DNA of 64,000 bases from Muricauda sp. SCSIO 65647 (GCF_021534965.1 NZ_CP091037.1:1900501-1964500), one strand, 5' to 3'; shown: positions 27,485 to 35,628, numbered from the stretch's first letter. Numbers and translations: made by a program. The notes: a model not told the origin generated them from the letters alone.

Positions 27485-30034
27485 TCAACCGCATTTTGAA
27501 GAACCACAATCTTTACAAGTGAGACAGCCTTCTTGATAAATGAGGTTCTTTGATTTGCAGTTCTCACAAGTTTGCCCCTTTGCAGCGGTACCATCGGCCA
27601 CGAATCGCTTTAAGGCACGGGCCACGCCATTTTTCCACGTATTGATCGATTCGCTATCGAGCTGTAGGCTGTTGATAAGGTCGACAACCTTTTCAATGGG
27701 CATGCCATGGCGCAGGGTACCTGAAATTAGTTTGGCATAGTTCCAGTACTCAGGGTTGAACTTATGCGACAGGCCTTCAATGGTCGTTTTGTAGCCCCTT
27801 TTGTTGGTGTATTGAAAGTCATAGCGAGAGGTGCCATCATCATTTCGGTTTTTGATGATCAGACCGTTGTTTACCCAACGGGGCAACAGAATGCCATCTT
27901 CATCATCGGCCAGACCGGTAAAAATCTCATAGGGCTTTTCATCGATAAGCCCTATGAATGCTATCCATTTGTCTTTGTTGTTTTGAAAGCGAACCACATC
28001 TGCCTCTAAGATTTCAGGGCGTTTGGTTGGGAAAGGTGTCAAACTTTCCCCTTTTTCCTTATTGTCATCATTTGAAATCAATACACCCGAACGGGAGCCG
28101 TCACGATATACTGTCACACCTTTGCAGCCTACTTTCCAGGCTTCTAGGTATAATTGTCCTACCAATTCTTCAGACACATCATTGGGTAGGTTGATGGTAA
28201 CACTGATAGAGTGATCGACCCACTTTTGCACCGTCCCCTGCAGTCTTACCTTGCTCAACCAGTCCACATCGTTTGACGTAGCTTTGTAGTACGGTGACCG
28301 TTGTACCAAGGTATCCAACTCTTCTTGACCGTATTGTTTTTCGGTGTCGATCCCGTTAACCTGCATCCATTGTTTGAACCTGTGGTGAAAAACAACGTAC
28401 TCTTCCCATGAATCCCCGACTTCATCCACAAAATCAACACGGGCATCCTTGTCGTTCGGATTTACTTTTCTTCTTCGTTTGTACACAGGAAGAAAAACGG
28501 GTTCAATGCCCGAAGTGGTCTGGGTCATGAGGCTTGTGGTACCGGTGGGGGCAATGGTCAAAAGGGCAATGTTTCGCCTGCCATGCTCCAACATTTCGTA
28601 ATAGAGCTTCTCATCAGCTTTTTTGAGGCGCTGAATGAACGGATTTTCTTTTTCCCTTTCGGCATCGAAAATGGCAAATGCCCCTCGTTCCTTGGCCGTG
28701 TGCACTGAACCACGATACGCTTCGAGTGCAATGATCTTGTGTACTTCTTCTGAAAACAGATTGGCTTCTTCAGAACCATACCGCAGCCCCAGGGCGGCCA
28801 ACATATCGCCCTCTGCCGTGATGCCAATACCGGTTCTTCTGCCTTCTGTCGCTTTTTTTCGTATGTTTTCCCAAAGGCTTCTCTCGACCGCCTTGGTATC
28901 TTCCAATTCAGGGTCTGCGTCGATTTTTTTCAGAATAGCATCCACTTTTTCAAGCTCTAGGTCTATGATGTCGTCCATTATGCGCTGTGCGGTGGCGACA
29001 TGCTTTCTGAAAAGGGTAAAGTCAAAACTGGCTTTTGCGGTAAAAGGTTCGTCTATGTATGAGAATAGGTTAATGGCCAACAATCGGCATGAATCATAGG
29101 GGCATAGTGGAATTTCCCCACATGGATTGGTAGAGATGGTGCGGTAGCCTAGATCAGCATAACAATCAGGTACCGACTCCCTAATGATGGTATCCCAGAA
29201 CAGCACCCCTGGCTCAGCCGATTTCCATGCATTGTGAACAATCTTGTCCCAAAGTTCTTTGGCCTCTATTTCTTTTGAATATTTTGGATTTTCACTATGC
29301 ACGGGGAAACGCTGCAGATACTTTTCTTCTTTCTCTACGGCACCCATGAAGGCATCATCGACACGAACGGAAACATTGGCCCCGGTTACTTTTCCCTGCT
29401 CCATCTTGGCATCGATGAAGTCACCGGCATCAGGATGGTTGATCGAGACCGAAAGCATCAAGGCACCCCGTCGGCCGTCTTGTGCCACCTCTCTGGTAGA
29501 ATTTGAGTAACGCTCCATAAACGGAACCAGGCCGGTCGAGGTCAAGGCTGAGTTCTTGACGGGCGATCCTTTAGGGCGAATATGGGAAAGATCATGGCCA
29601 ACCCCACCCCGACGTTTCATCAATTGCACTTGCTCTTGATCAATTTTCATGATACCACCGTACGAATCAGATCGACCGTCATTACCGATTACGAAACAGT
29701 TTGAAAGCGAGGCAATTTGAAACGGATTGCCAATGCCGGCCATGGGGCTTCCCTGTGGCACGATATATTTGAAGTTCTTGATCAGGCCGAACACGTCATC
29801 TTCACTCAATGGATTTGGATACTTTGATTCTATTCGAGCAATTTCCTTCGCTATTCTACGGTGCATCTGATCGGGATCTTTTTCATAAAGGTTTCCCACA
29901 GAATCTTTTAAGGCATATTTGCTGATCCATACTTGAGCGGCCAGTTCATCACCATTGAAATAGGCCAGTGAAGCTTCATATGCCTCTTCATAGGTGTATA
30001 ATTTTTGTTTGGGCAGGGCGGTTTTTGTTTGCAT
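27485..30034 (-). CDS. nrdJ: adenosylcobalamin-dependent ribonucleotide reductase (class II)
   Basis: About 849 residues. It reduces ribonucleotides to deoxyribonucleotides with B12. Key sites: the redox Cys in ASLSNCFVIG, the NPCGEIPL active-site Cys, the loop TIAPTGTTSLMTQTTSGIEPVF, and a C-terminal Cys-rich tail (CENCKSKN, CLTCKDCGSSKCG). I chose the ATG at 30034. A longer frame to 30130 would add a hydrophobic stretch that is unlike the family and covers the promoter. No obvious B12 riboswitch is visible upstream. The enzyme works with or without oxygen. Confidence 0.95.
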   Translation of the reverse strand: MQTKTALPKQKLYTYEEAYEASLAYFNGDELAAQVWISKYALKDSVGNLYEKDPDQMHRRIAKEIARIESKYPNPLSEDDVFGLIKNFKYIVPQGSPMAGIGNPFQIASLSNCFVIGNDGRSDSYGGIMKIDQEQVQLMKRRGGVGHDLSHIRPKGSPVKNSALTSTGLVPFMERYSNSTREVAQDGRRGALMLSVSINHPDAGDFIDAKMEQGKVTGANVSVRVDDAFMGAVEKEEKYLQRFPVHSENPKYSKEIEAKELWDKIVHNAWKSAEPGVLFWDTIIRESVPDCYADLGYRTISTNPCGEIPLCPYDSCRLLAINLFSYIDEPFTAKASFDFTLFRKHVATAQRIMDDIIDLELEKVDAILKKIDADPELEDTKAVERSLWENIRKKATEGRRTGIGITAEGDMLAALGLRYGSEEANLFSEEVHKIIALEAYRGSVHTAKERGAFAIFDAEREKENPFIQRLKKADEKLYYEMLEHGRRNIALLTIAPTGTTSLMTQTTSGIEPVFLPVYKRRRKVNPNDKDARVDFVDEVGDSWEEYVVFHHRFKQWMQVNGIDTEKQYGQEELDTLVQRSPYYKATSNDVDWLSKVRLQGTVQKWVDHSISVTINLPNDVSEELVGQLYLEAWKVGCKGVTVYRDGSRSGVLISNDDNKEKGESLTPFPTKRPEILEADVVRFQNNKDKWIAFIGLIDEKPYEIFTGLADDEDGILLPRWVNNGLIIKNRNDDGTSRYDFQYTNKRGYKTTIEGLSHKFNPEYWNYAKLISGTLRHGMPIEKVVDLINSLQLDSESINTWKNGVARALKRFVADGTAAKGQTCENCKSKNLIYQEGCLTCKDCGSSKCG

Positions 30035-30106
30035 GCGTATCGGTTTTTGAACTTTATGAGTCGATGAAAAGCTGTGTAAAAATATAAAAATGATGAGAAC
30101 CGTGAA

Positions 30107-30122
30107 CATGACAAAAGTCATG
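30107..30122. promoter_or_regulatory. inverted repeat upstream of nrdJ, possible operator
   Basis: CATGAC-AAAA-GTCATG, a perfect 6+4+6 repeat about 73 bases upstream of the nrdJ start. It does not look like an NrdR box. A dimeric regulator site is possible; the regulator is unknown. Confidence 0.35.
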
Positions 30123-30355
30123 AAGTGCACACAAAATGAAGGTTAAATACCTGATAAACAAATATTTAAAAAAATATCAACAACAGAAAGTTGACAAAAA
30201 ATTGAAAGGAGCCAAAAGAATATGCTCAAAAATCAGTAAGGTAGACCACCTTTGTTTTAAAGATGGTATTTTCAGTATCGTCGTGGCTTGCCAAAAGCAG
30301 ATAAATGTGTTTGCCGATAGTTTGAACTGAGCACATTATTTATCATTTTTGCCCC

Positions 30356-31081
30356 ATGAGAACATTTGTGATCGGTGATATACATTCGGCATTGAAAGCC
30401 TTGGAGCAAGTGCTTGAAAGGGCAGGCGTAGGAGTAGGGGACAAAATCATTTTCTTGGGCGATTATGTAGATGCCTGGAGCCAAGCGGTCGAAACCATTG
30501 ATTTTTTGATTGATTTGAATAAATCGCATAACTGCATTTTTATTAGGGGAAACCATGACGATCTATGTCGTGATTGGCTTTTGACCAAGAAAGACAATCC
30601 GTTATGGACGATGCACGGGGGTCAAGCGACCATGGAGTCGTATTCAGGGATCGATCAGAAAAAGTTGCAGCAACACTTAAAATTCTATGACGGTTTGGAG
30701 AATACCTATTTAGATACCCAAAACAGGCTTTTTGTCCATGCCGGATACACCAACTTGAAAGGCATAGCACATGAATATTTTGACAAGATGTTCTATTGGG
30801 ACCGTACACTATGGGAGCTGGCCCGGGCGGTGTGCCCAAATCTAAAAAAGGGAGATAAAGATTACCCTCAACGGCTCACCCATTACCCTGAAATTTTTAT
30901 CGGCCATACGCCCATCTCAAAAATGGGCCATGTCAAACCCCAACGGGCCGCAAACGTATGGAATATGGATACCGGGGCAGCGTTTAAGGGCGCTCTTAGC
31001 ATTATGGATGTCGAAACGAAGGAATTTTGGCAAAGTGACCCGGTTCATACCTTGTACCCTAACGAGAATGGCAGAAACTAA
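30356..31081 (+). CDS. PPP-type metallophosphatase (serine/threonine phosphatase-like)
   Basis: A 241-residue cytoplasmic phosphatase. All PPP motifs are present: GDIHS with Asp8 and His10, GDYVD (35-39), GNHD (65-68), and later His residues in FVHAGYT and IGHTPI for the two-metal site. The order and short length fit bacterial PPP enzymes that act on phosphoproteins or on ApppA-like nucleotides. Neighbours do not reveal the substrate. It converges with the HhH gene on the other strand. Confidence 0.93.
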   Translation: MRTFVIGDIHSALKALEQVLERAGVGVGDKIIFLGDYVDAWSQAVETIDFLIDLNKSHNCIFIRGNHDDLCRDWLLTKKDNPLWTMHGGQATMESYSGIDQKKLQQHLKFYDGLENTYLDTQNRLFVHAGYTNLKGIAHEYFDKMFYWDRTLWELARAVCPNLKKGDKDYPQRLTHYPEIFIGHTPISKMGHVKPQRAANVWNMDTGAAFKGALSIMDVETKEFWQSDPVHTLYPNENGRN

Positions 31082-31106
31082 AAGACCGGTCCCAAGAGAA
31101 CCGGCC
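31081..31106 (-). terminator. intrinsic terminator after the HhH membrane protein gene
   Basis: On the minus strand GGCCGGT, nine bases, ACCGGTC, then TTTT. The stem has seven pairs including one G-T. It lies 20 bases past the stop at 31127, at the junction with the convergent phosphatase gene. Confidence 0.5.
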
Positions 31107-31126
31107 CGTTTTCTGGTCGGTCATGA

Positions 31127-31687
31127 TTAAAACTTACCTGCTTTGTGTTCGTCTTGCCATTTGATAAGACCTTTCCATCTGCCCTGGTAGGCCATTTTTG
31201 CCTGCATTGGCCATGAAGAAGGATCATGAATACGATAGCGATCACCTCCCGAGTCGAGCACTTCTTGACACTTGGCAACTGAAGCCTCTGAAAGTGCTTT
31301 CCAGGTCTTGATATCGAACGAATGAAAAAGTTGTTCGATTTTTGGACCAATGCCCTCGACAATTTTGAGGTCGTCTTGTTTGACTTTCTTGCCTAAGGCC
31401 GCTTGGGCCGCTTTGCCATTAAAGGCAATTACCTTAGACTTCTCGGTGAGTGACGTAGCCGTAGGTGGCGTCGTGGAAAATTCTTTGGAAGCATCGGCCA
31501 ATTTTTTGTTACAGGCTTCAAGATCGGCCTGCAGCTTTATGCTTTTGTCTTCAAGTGCCTTGATTTCGGCAGAGTTGTCAATGGCCGTATTATTGCCTTT
31601 CCCCCATAGATAGCCTAGAATTCCTGATATCAGACCCACTAAAAGTGGAATCAGCCAGCACCAGATATTTATATTTTCAAAATCCAT
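31127..31687 (-). CDS. membrane-anchored helix-hairpin-helix protein
   Basis: A 186-residue protein. An N-terminal transmembrane helix (WCWLIPLLVGLISGILGYLWG) is followed by a coiled-coil stretch (about 40-75), a Thr/Ser linker and a C-terminal helix-hairpin-helix domain starting DDLKIVEGIGPKIEQLF. The later part (WKALSEASVAKCQEVLDSGGDRYRIHDPSSWPMQAKMAYQGRW) is the typical extension of flavobacterial proteins of this kind. HhH domains bind DNA non-specifically or mediate protein contacts. Why it is tethered to a membrane is unknown. A short membrane protein gene overlaps its start by 19 bases. Confidence 0.85.
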   Translation of the reverse strand: MDFENINIWCWLIPLLVGLISGILGYLWGKGNNTAIDNSAEIKALEDKSIKLQADLEACNKKLADASKEFSTTPPTATSLTEKSKVIAFNGKAAQAALGKKVKQDDLKIVEGIGPKIEQLFHSFDIKTWKALSEASVAKCQEVLDSGGDRYRIHDPSSWPMQAKMAYQGRWKGLIKWQDEHKAGKF

Positions 31688-31908
31688 TTTGTACGGTGTT
31701 TAGATTTGCTCCTTTCATTTGATGTAATGGCAATCTGTCGATTTTTGGCCTTTTCATCCCCAAGATGATTGGGTACGGCTTGCTCGGTTGTTGATTTGGT
31801 TGTTGTAGTTTCATGTGCGCGACAGCAGCTACAAAGTTTTAGATAGAAATAGATTCCTATCAAAACAACCAAAATGATTCCGATCGCACAGGCCAAACTT
31901 CTTCTCAT
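31669..31908 (-). CDS. short single-pass membrane protein, possibly a truncated gene
   Basis: A 79-residue ORF beginning with a convincing membrane helix (ACAIGIILVVLIGIYFYLKL) followed by CSCC, then a polar tail that runs into the start of the HhH gene. Envelope proteins of the OmpA type in related bacteria can begin in this manner, so this could be the remnant of a longer gene whose 3' part was lost. No second frame resuming the protein is visible. It may equally be a genuine small protein. Co-directional and overlapping with the next gene. Confidence 0.45.
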   Translation of the reverse strand: MRRSLACAIGIILVVLIGIYFYLKLCSCCRAHETTTTKSTTEQAVPNHLGDEKAKNRQIAITSNERSKSKHRTKWILKI

Positions 31909-32109
31909 GTCGCCTAAAATTGATAATCAGATGTACAAAATATTGAAAATCTTAGAAAAAAGTTAAAATTTTTCACATTAAATCTTAATTTCCAAATACT
32001 TACAGGTATGTAAATGGATATGGCAAAACAGAAAAAAAAGGAAAAATAACCAAGCATACACTTTTTGCGACCACTTATAAGGAAGCATGTTTTTCGTCAA
32101 AAGAATCTT

Positions 32110-32202
32110 ATGATCTTTATACAAAGATTAGGTAAGGACCCTATTTCTCCCGACAAGGTTCCGGCATTGAAATGGGGTTTTCAATCATTAAGTTTGAGTT
32201 AG
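32110..32202 (+). CDS. candidate 30-residue small protein
   Basis: An ATG-to-TAG frame encoding 30 residues (starts MIFIQRLGK, ends SLSLS), 14 bases before a strong intrinsic terminator. The close spacing is what a short mRNA would look like. No homologue is known to me, and the same transcript could be a non-coding RNA. Confidence 0.25.
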   Translation: MIFIQRLGKDPISPDKVPALKWGFQSLSLS

Positions 32203-32216
32203 TTAAGTTGGTTCAA

Positions 32217-32255
32217 AACCATCTCCCACACTTCAAAAAGGGAGGTGGTTTTTTT
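32217..32255 (+). terminator. strong intrinsic terminator without an annotated upstream gene
   Basis: AACCATCTCCC, 12-base loop, GGGAGGTGGTT, followed by TTTTT. The stem has 11 pairs with one G-T wobble. No normal gene on this strand precedes it for more than a kilobase, so it ends either a small RNA/small mRNA or a regulated leader of the gene at 32336. Confidence 0.8.
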
Positions 32256-32335
32256 ATGGACACTATTTTGGCCAATATAGGTCAAATGGTAAAAAAATTC
32301 AATATATTAACCTGATAACCAAATAAATACGAAAA

Positions 32336-33100
32336 ATGAAAAAATTACTCATGTTTGCCGTGGTATTGATGTTCGCGATGTCCTCTTTTGGGCAGGTGGC
32401 CTATTTGCAATATCGCGTGGTTCCCGCTGACCGTGAAGCGGAATTTGTAGAAAAAGAGACCAAGTATTGGTCAAAAGTCGCCAAGGCGGCCATTGACCAA
32501 GGAAAGATGGCCGGTTGGTCATTATGGAGAAAAGTTGGCGTTACCGAAGAGGGAGCTCCAAACTATGTTTTTGTGAATACATTTGAAAGTTTTGAAAAGG
32601 TCAATCTTGGCGAGGTTTGGTCTGCTGACAATTTGAAATCAATGGGAGTCTCTCCAGAAATGGTAGAGACCAACTCGTTTACCAAAGTACCGTTTGACTA
32701 CTGGATGCAGTTGGAAGACATGGTCGAAGGAGATTACAAGTACGCTTTGGTGAATTATGCCATGCCCAAAAGCCTTTCAGCATTTATTCAAGAAAACAAA
32801 GAACTTTGGAAACCTCTTCACGAGAAAAACATCAAAAGCGGAAACTTGGGAATGAAATCATGGGGGCTGATGTCGGTGGTGTACCCCACTGGAAAACTGG
32901 CGAGGTTTTCGGTTTTGACCTGGGATGGGTTCGATAAAATGTCAGATGCCATGAATTACTTGAGGTATGACCCCGAGGGAATGGATGCCTCGTTTCAAGA
33001 AGTAATTTCAAAATCAAAAATGGGTGAAATTATGCCAGAAGGGGGTTTTGAATATAGTATATTATATGAGCTCGTAGATCGAATCGAGGCGAATGAATAA
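32336..33100 (+). CDS. secreted protein with two repeated alpha+beta domains
   Basis: A 254-residue protein with a signal peptide (MKKLLMFAVVLMFAMSSFGQ). The mature part is an internal duplication. Residues about 22-70 (VAYLQYRVVPADREAEFVEKE, MAGWSLWRKVGV) correspond to about 135-185 (YALVNYAMPKSLSAFIQENKELW, MKSWGLMSVVYP). The pattern of strand, helix and a Gly-Trp/Ser-Trp turn resembles a dimeric alpha/beta-barrel (ABM-like) fold made within one chain. No catalytic motif is evident. It is a single-gene unit bounded by two look-alike terminators. Confidence 0.8.
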   Translation: MKKLLMFAVVLMFAMSSFGQVAYLQYRVVPADREAEFVEKETKYWSKVAKAAIDQGKMAGWSLWRKVGVTEEGAPNYVFVNTFESFEKVNLGEVWSADNLKSMGVSPEMVETNSFTKVPFDYWMQLEDMVEGDYKYALVNYAMPKSLSAFIQENKELWKPLHEKNIKSGNLGMKSWGLMSVVYPTGKLARFSVLTWDGFDKMSDAMNYLRYDPEGMDASFQEVISKSKMGEIMPEGGFEYSILYELVDRIEANE

Positions 33101-33169
33101 TCGAAACAAGCCACTTGTTTTGAACTGAATATGGTCTAACGGCCACATTAAAGAGAAAACAGGATCAAG

Positions 33170-33204
33170 ACCATCTCCTTGACTTTAAAAGGAGGTGGTT
33201 TTTT
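33170..33204 (+). terminator. intrinsic terminator after the duplicated-domain secreted protein
   Basis: ACCATCTCC, 12-base loop, GGAGGTGGT, then TTTTTT. Nine pairs with one wobble. Arm sequences and loop length are nearly the same as in the hairpin at 32217-32255. Confidence 0.8.
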
Positions 33205-33348
33205 GTTGATGGGGTTCCATTCTTCAAAATTTTTGTGATCTACCGAATATACAGTAAGAGCTGACAAGCATAAAGAATTTCTTTCAGAAACCACATTACC
33301 CCTTTCAAACCAATTCTTTGAACAGTATATTGGGTATTGTGAAACGAG

Positions 33349-33492
33349 ATGAAAATGAAAACCGCTATACTTAATTTTTTGACCTTTGGTTGTATGCTGC
33401 TCATTCTTGGGGCACAAAACTTGTTGCGTGGTAGCTGGACGGTTAGCGACACGGCCATTGCAAAAGAAAACAAAAGCGCAAAAGACCAATAG
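33349..33492 (+). CDS. candidate 47-residue exported or membrane peptide
   Basis: ATG at 33349 to TAG at 33492. It encodes a basic start (MKMK), a hydrophobic core (FGCMLLILGAQNLL) and a polar, Lys-rich tail ending KSAKDQ. The layout is that of a signal peptide or single membrane helix with a short tail, too ordered to dismiss. No homologue is recalled. It is the only coding candidate between two terminator-like structures. Confidence 0.4.
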   Translation: MKMKTAILNFLTFGCMLLILGAQNLLRGSWTVSDTAIAKENKSAKDQ

Positions 33493-33548
33493 CCAACCGA
33501 ATAGATCTTTGCTTCCGGAATAAAGATTCTTCGATCCCCATTGGCTGT

Positions 33549-33620
33549 AAAAATTCCCTGATCGTTTGAGCCAGTGCTATATCTGACAGCGCGAAGGAGC
33601 TAAGCGAACAGGGAATTTTT
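33549..33620 (-). terminator. long imperfect hairpin at the end of the ALDH gene
   Basis: Outer arms AAAAATTCCCTG and CAGGGAATTTTT pair perfectly over 12 bases. After a mismatch the stem continues with TCG/CGA, a wobble, TT/AA and, past a bulge, AGC/GCT. It lies eight bases after the ALDH stop at 33628 on the minus strand and ends in TTTTT on that strand, so it can terminate. The inner loop of about 27 bases is long for a plain terminator. Confidence 0.5.
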
Positions 33621-33627
33621 ATGCTTG

Positions 33628-35181
33628 TTATAAGTCAAATTTTATGCCTTGCGCCAAAGGCAGCTCTGTAGTATAGTTGATAGTGTTCGTTTGGCGGCGC
33701 ATATAGATTTTCCAGGCATCAGAACCGCTTTCACGACCTCCGCCCGTTTCTTTTTCGCCACCAAAGGCCCCACCGATCTCAGCACCCGAGGTGCCTATAT
33801 TCACATTGGCGATGCCACAGTCGCTTCCGGCGGCCGACAAAAACTTCTCGGCTTCCCTAAGGTTATTGGTCATGATGGCAGACGAGAGCCCTTGTACCAC
33901 GCCATTTTGTAACTCGATCGCGTTTTCGACATCTCCGGTATATTTCAATAGGTATAAAATAGGGGCAAAGGTTTCTTCTTGTACGATTTCGAAATCGTTC
34001 TTGGCCTCGGCGATCGCAGGTTTCACATAACAGCCACTTTCATGGCCATCACCGTTAAGAATGCCACCTTCCACAATAATGTTTCCGCCTTCGTCCTTGA
34101 CTTTTTGCAAAGCCGCTTCGTACATCTTTACGGCATCGGTGTCGATAAGGGGCCCTACATGATTATTTTCATCGAGAGGATTACCGATACGCAGTTGTCG
34201 ATAGGCATCGACCAAGGCATTCTTCACCTTCTCGTAAATTGATTCGTGGATTATCAAGCGCCTTGTAGAGGTACAGCGTTGGCCAGCAGTGCCCACCGCA
34301 CCGAAGACAGCCCCGATGATGGTCATTTTTAAATCAGAATCGGGAGAGACGATAATCGCATTATTACCGCCAAGTTCCAACAACGATTTGCCAAGCCTCG
34401 ATGCCACGGTCTTGGCCACGATTTTGCCCATACGGATGGATCCCGTAGCCGAAACCAACGGAATGCGCTTGTCATGGGTCATCATCTCGCCTACCCTGTA
34501 GTCGCCGTTGATGAGACAAGAAATACCCTCGGGAAGGTCATTTTCTTTCAGCACTTCGGCAATGATGTTCTGACAGGCGATCCCACAGAGTGGGGTTTTT
34601 TCTGAAGGTTTCCACACACAAACATCGCCACATACCCAGGCCAAGGCCGTGTTCCATGACCATACCGCCACAGGAAAATTGAAGGCCGAGATAATACCTA
34701 CCACCCCAAGTGGATGATATTGCTCGTACATACGGTGCCCAGGTCTTTCTGAATGCATGGTGAGGCCATGGAGTTGGCGTGAAAGACCCACCGCAAAATC
34801 GCAGATGTCGATCATCTCTTGTACTTCGCCCAACCCTTCTTGGTACGACTTGCCCATTTCATAGGAAACCAATTTGCCCAAGGGCTCTTTCAATTCACGG
34901 AGCTTTTCACCGAATTGACGCACGATTTCCCCACGTTGGGGTGCGGGCACCTTTCGCCAGTGTTTGAACGCTTGGGTGGCAACCGACATCATTTTTTCAT
35001 AATCTTCTTCAGTGGTCGTGCCCACTTTGCCGATTAGCTGGCCATCAACAGGTGAATACGAAGTTATGGGTTCTCCAGAGCCAAAATTTTGTGACCCTGT
35101 GGAAGTTCCTTCGTTCACGTCTTGTACCCCTAATTGTTGAAGGGCATTTTCTATTCCAAAATCCGTGGCTACCAATGACAT
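33628..35181 (-). CDS. aldehyde dehydrogenase, ALDH7/antiquitin-like
   Basis: A 517-residue NAD(P)-dependent dehydrogenase. The catalytic Cys is in GTAGQRCTSTRRL, the general-base Glu in LLELGGNN, and the cofactor loop is SAFNFPVAVWSWN plus VWKPSEKTP. The strings GNNAIIV, NPLDENNHVGPLID and the C-terminal GSDAWKIYMRRQT are those of ALDH7 enzymes, which oxidise alpha-aminoadipic semialdehyde (piperideine-6-carboxylate) in lysine breakdown. The neighbouring 3-hydroxyanthranilate dioxygenase raises an alternative role with a kynurenine-pathway semialdehyde. A consensus promoter with an inverted repeat lies upstream. Confidence 0.92.
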   Translation of the reverse strand: MSLVATDFGIENALQQLGVQDVNEGTSTGSQNFGSGEPITSYSPVDGQLIGKVGTTTEEDYEKMMSVATQAFKHWRKVPAPQRGEIVRQFGEKLRELKEPLGKLVSYEMGKSYQEGLGEVQEMIDICDFAVGLSRQLHGLTMHSERPGHRMYEQYHPLGVVGIISAFNFPVAVWSWNTALAWVCGDVCVWKPSEKTPLCGIACQNIIAEVLKENDLPEGISCLINGDYRVGEMMTHDKRIPLVSATGSIRMGKIVAKTVASRLGKSLLELGGNNAIIVSPDSDLKMTIIGAVFGAVGTAGQRCTSTRRLIIHESIYEKVKNALVDAYRQLRIGNPLDENNHVGPLIDTDAVKMYEAALQKVKDEGGNIIVEGGILNGDGHESGCYVKPAIAEAKNDFEIVQEETFAPILYLLKYTGDVENAIELQNGVVQGLSSAIMTNNLREAEKFLSAAGSDCGIANVNIGTSGAEIGGAFGGEKETGGGRESGSDAWKIYMRRQTNTINYTTELPLAQGIKFDL

Positions 35182-35217
35182 ATATAACTTTTTTGAGGTG
35201 TTTTGTTACATTTTTTG

Positions 35218-35246
35218 CAAAGCTACAAAGAATGGGCATCATGCCC
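35218..35246 (-). promoter_or_regulatory. ALDH gene promoter with internal inverted repeat
   Basis: On the minus strand TAGCTTTG (35225-35218) is an exact Bacteroidota -7 box, with a TTG 21 bases upstream. Between them lies GGGCAT-C-ATGCCC (35234-35246), a 6+1+6 inverted repeat where a repressor could bind. The ATG is 36 bases downstream of the box. Confidence 0.5.
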
Positions 35247-35255
35247 CAATTACTT

Positions 35256-35627
35256 TTATAAATAAGAGGCTAACAATAGAAGAATGCCGAGCAACGCGGG
35301 CAGTGCTTGAACGATAAATATCTTTTTGGATACGGATATGGCCCCATAAACTCCGGCCACGGCCACACAGGCAAGAAAAAAAAGGGCCACATTGAATTGC
35401 CATGTGGCATTTTTGATCGTTAACGACCAAATAAGGCCAGCCGCCAAAAATCCATTATAAAGTCCTTGGTTGGCCGCCATCGTTTTTGTGGGTTCGAAGA
35501 GCTCCTTTGGAAATTTGCGGAACACTTTTTTGGCTTTGGTCGTCCAGGCGAACATTTCCAACCAAAGAAAATAGAGGTGTAACAGGGCCACCAGTGCAAT
35601 GATGATTTTGGCAATGATCGACATCAT
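35256..35627 (-). CDS. DUF1304 family membrane protein
   Basis: A 123-residue protein with four predicted transmembrane helices (IIAKIIIALVALLHLYFLWLEMF, GFLAAGLIWSL, FNVALFFLACVAVAGVYGAIS, IFIVQALPALLGILLLLASYL). The motif WLEMFAWTTKAKKVF and the NQGLYNGFLAAGL stretch match DUF1304, small inner-membrane proteins of unknown function. It begins one base after the end of the dioxygenase gene, so both share a transcript. No functional link to tryptophan breakdown is established. Confidence 0.85.
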   Translation of the reverse strand: MMSIIAKIIIALVALLHLYFLWLEMFAWTTKAKKVFRKFPKELFEPTKTMAANQGLYNGFLAAGLIWSLTIKNATWQFNVALFFLACVAVAGVYGAISVSKKIFIVQALPALLGILLLLASYL

Positions 35628-35628
35628 A

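Larger units (their letters stand above)
31909..32335. other. gene-poor stretch with a 30-codon ORF and an orphan terminator
   Basis: No gene of normal size is present. The stretch is AT-rich. It holds a tiny 11-codon Lys-rich frame at 32014-32049, a 30-codon frame at 32110-32202 and the strong hairpin terminator at 32217-32255. The remaining 80 bases lead into the secreted protein gene at 32336 and should hold its promoter. Confidence 0.7.
33101..33627. other. gene-poor stretch with terminator, small ORF and long inverted repeat
   Basis: It contains the terminator of the preceding gene (33170-33204), a possible 47-residue membrane or secreted peptide (33349-33492) and an imperfect 72-base hairpin (33549-33620) next to the end of the ALDH gene. 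No other coding signal is seen. Longer minus-strand frames here start far from any promoter and look like chance. Confidence 0.6.

Noticed and set aside
30035-30130. N-terminal extension of NrdJ by 32 residues
   Set aside because: The extension is hydrophobic, unlike the family, and overlaps the promoter region; the ATG at 30034 gives a normal N-terminus.
30136-30330. 64-residue Lys-rich plus-strand ORF before the phosphatase gene
   Set aside because: No recognisable motif, no promoter, and its composition is what AT-rich spacer gives by chance; left out of the gene list.
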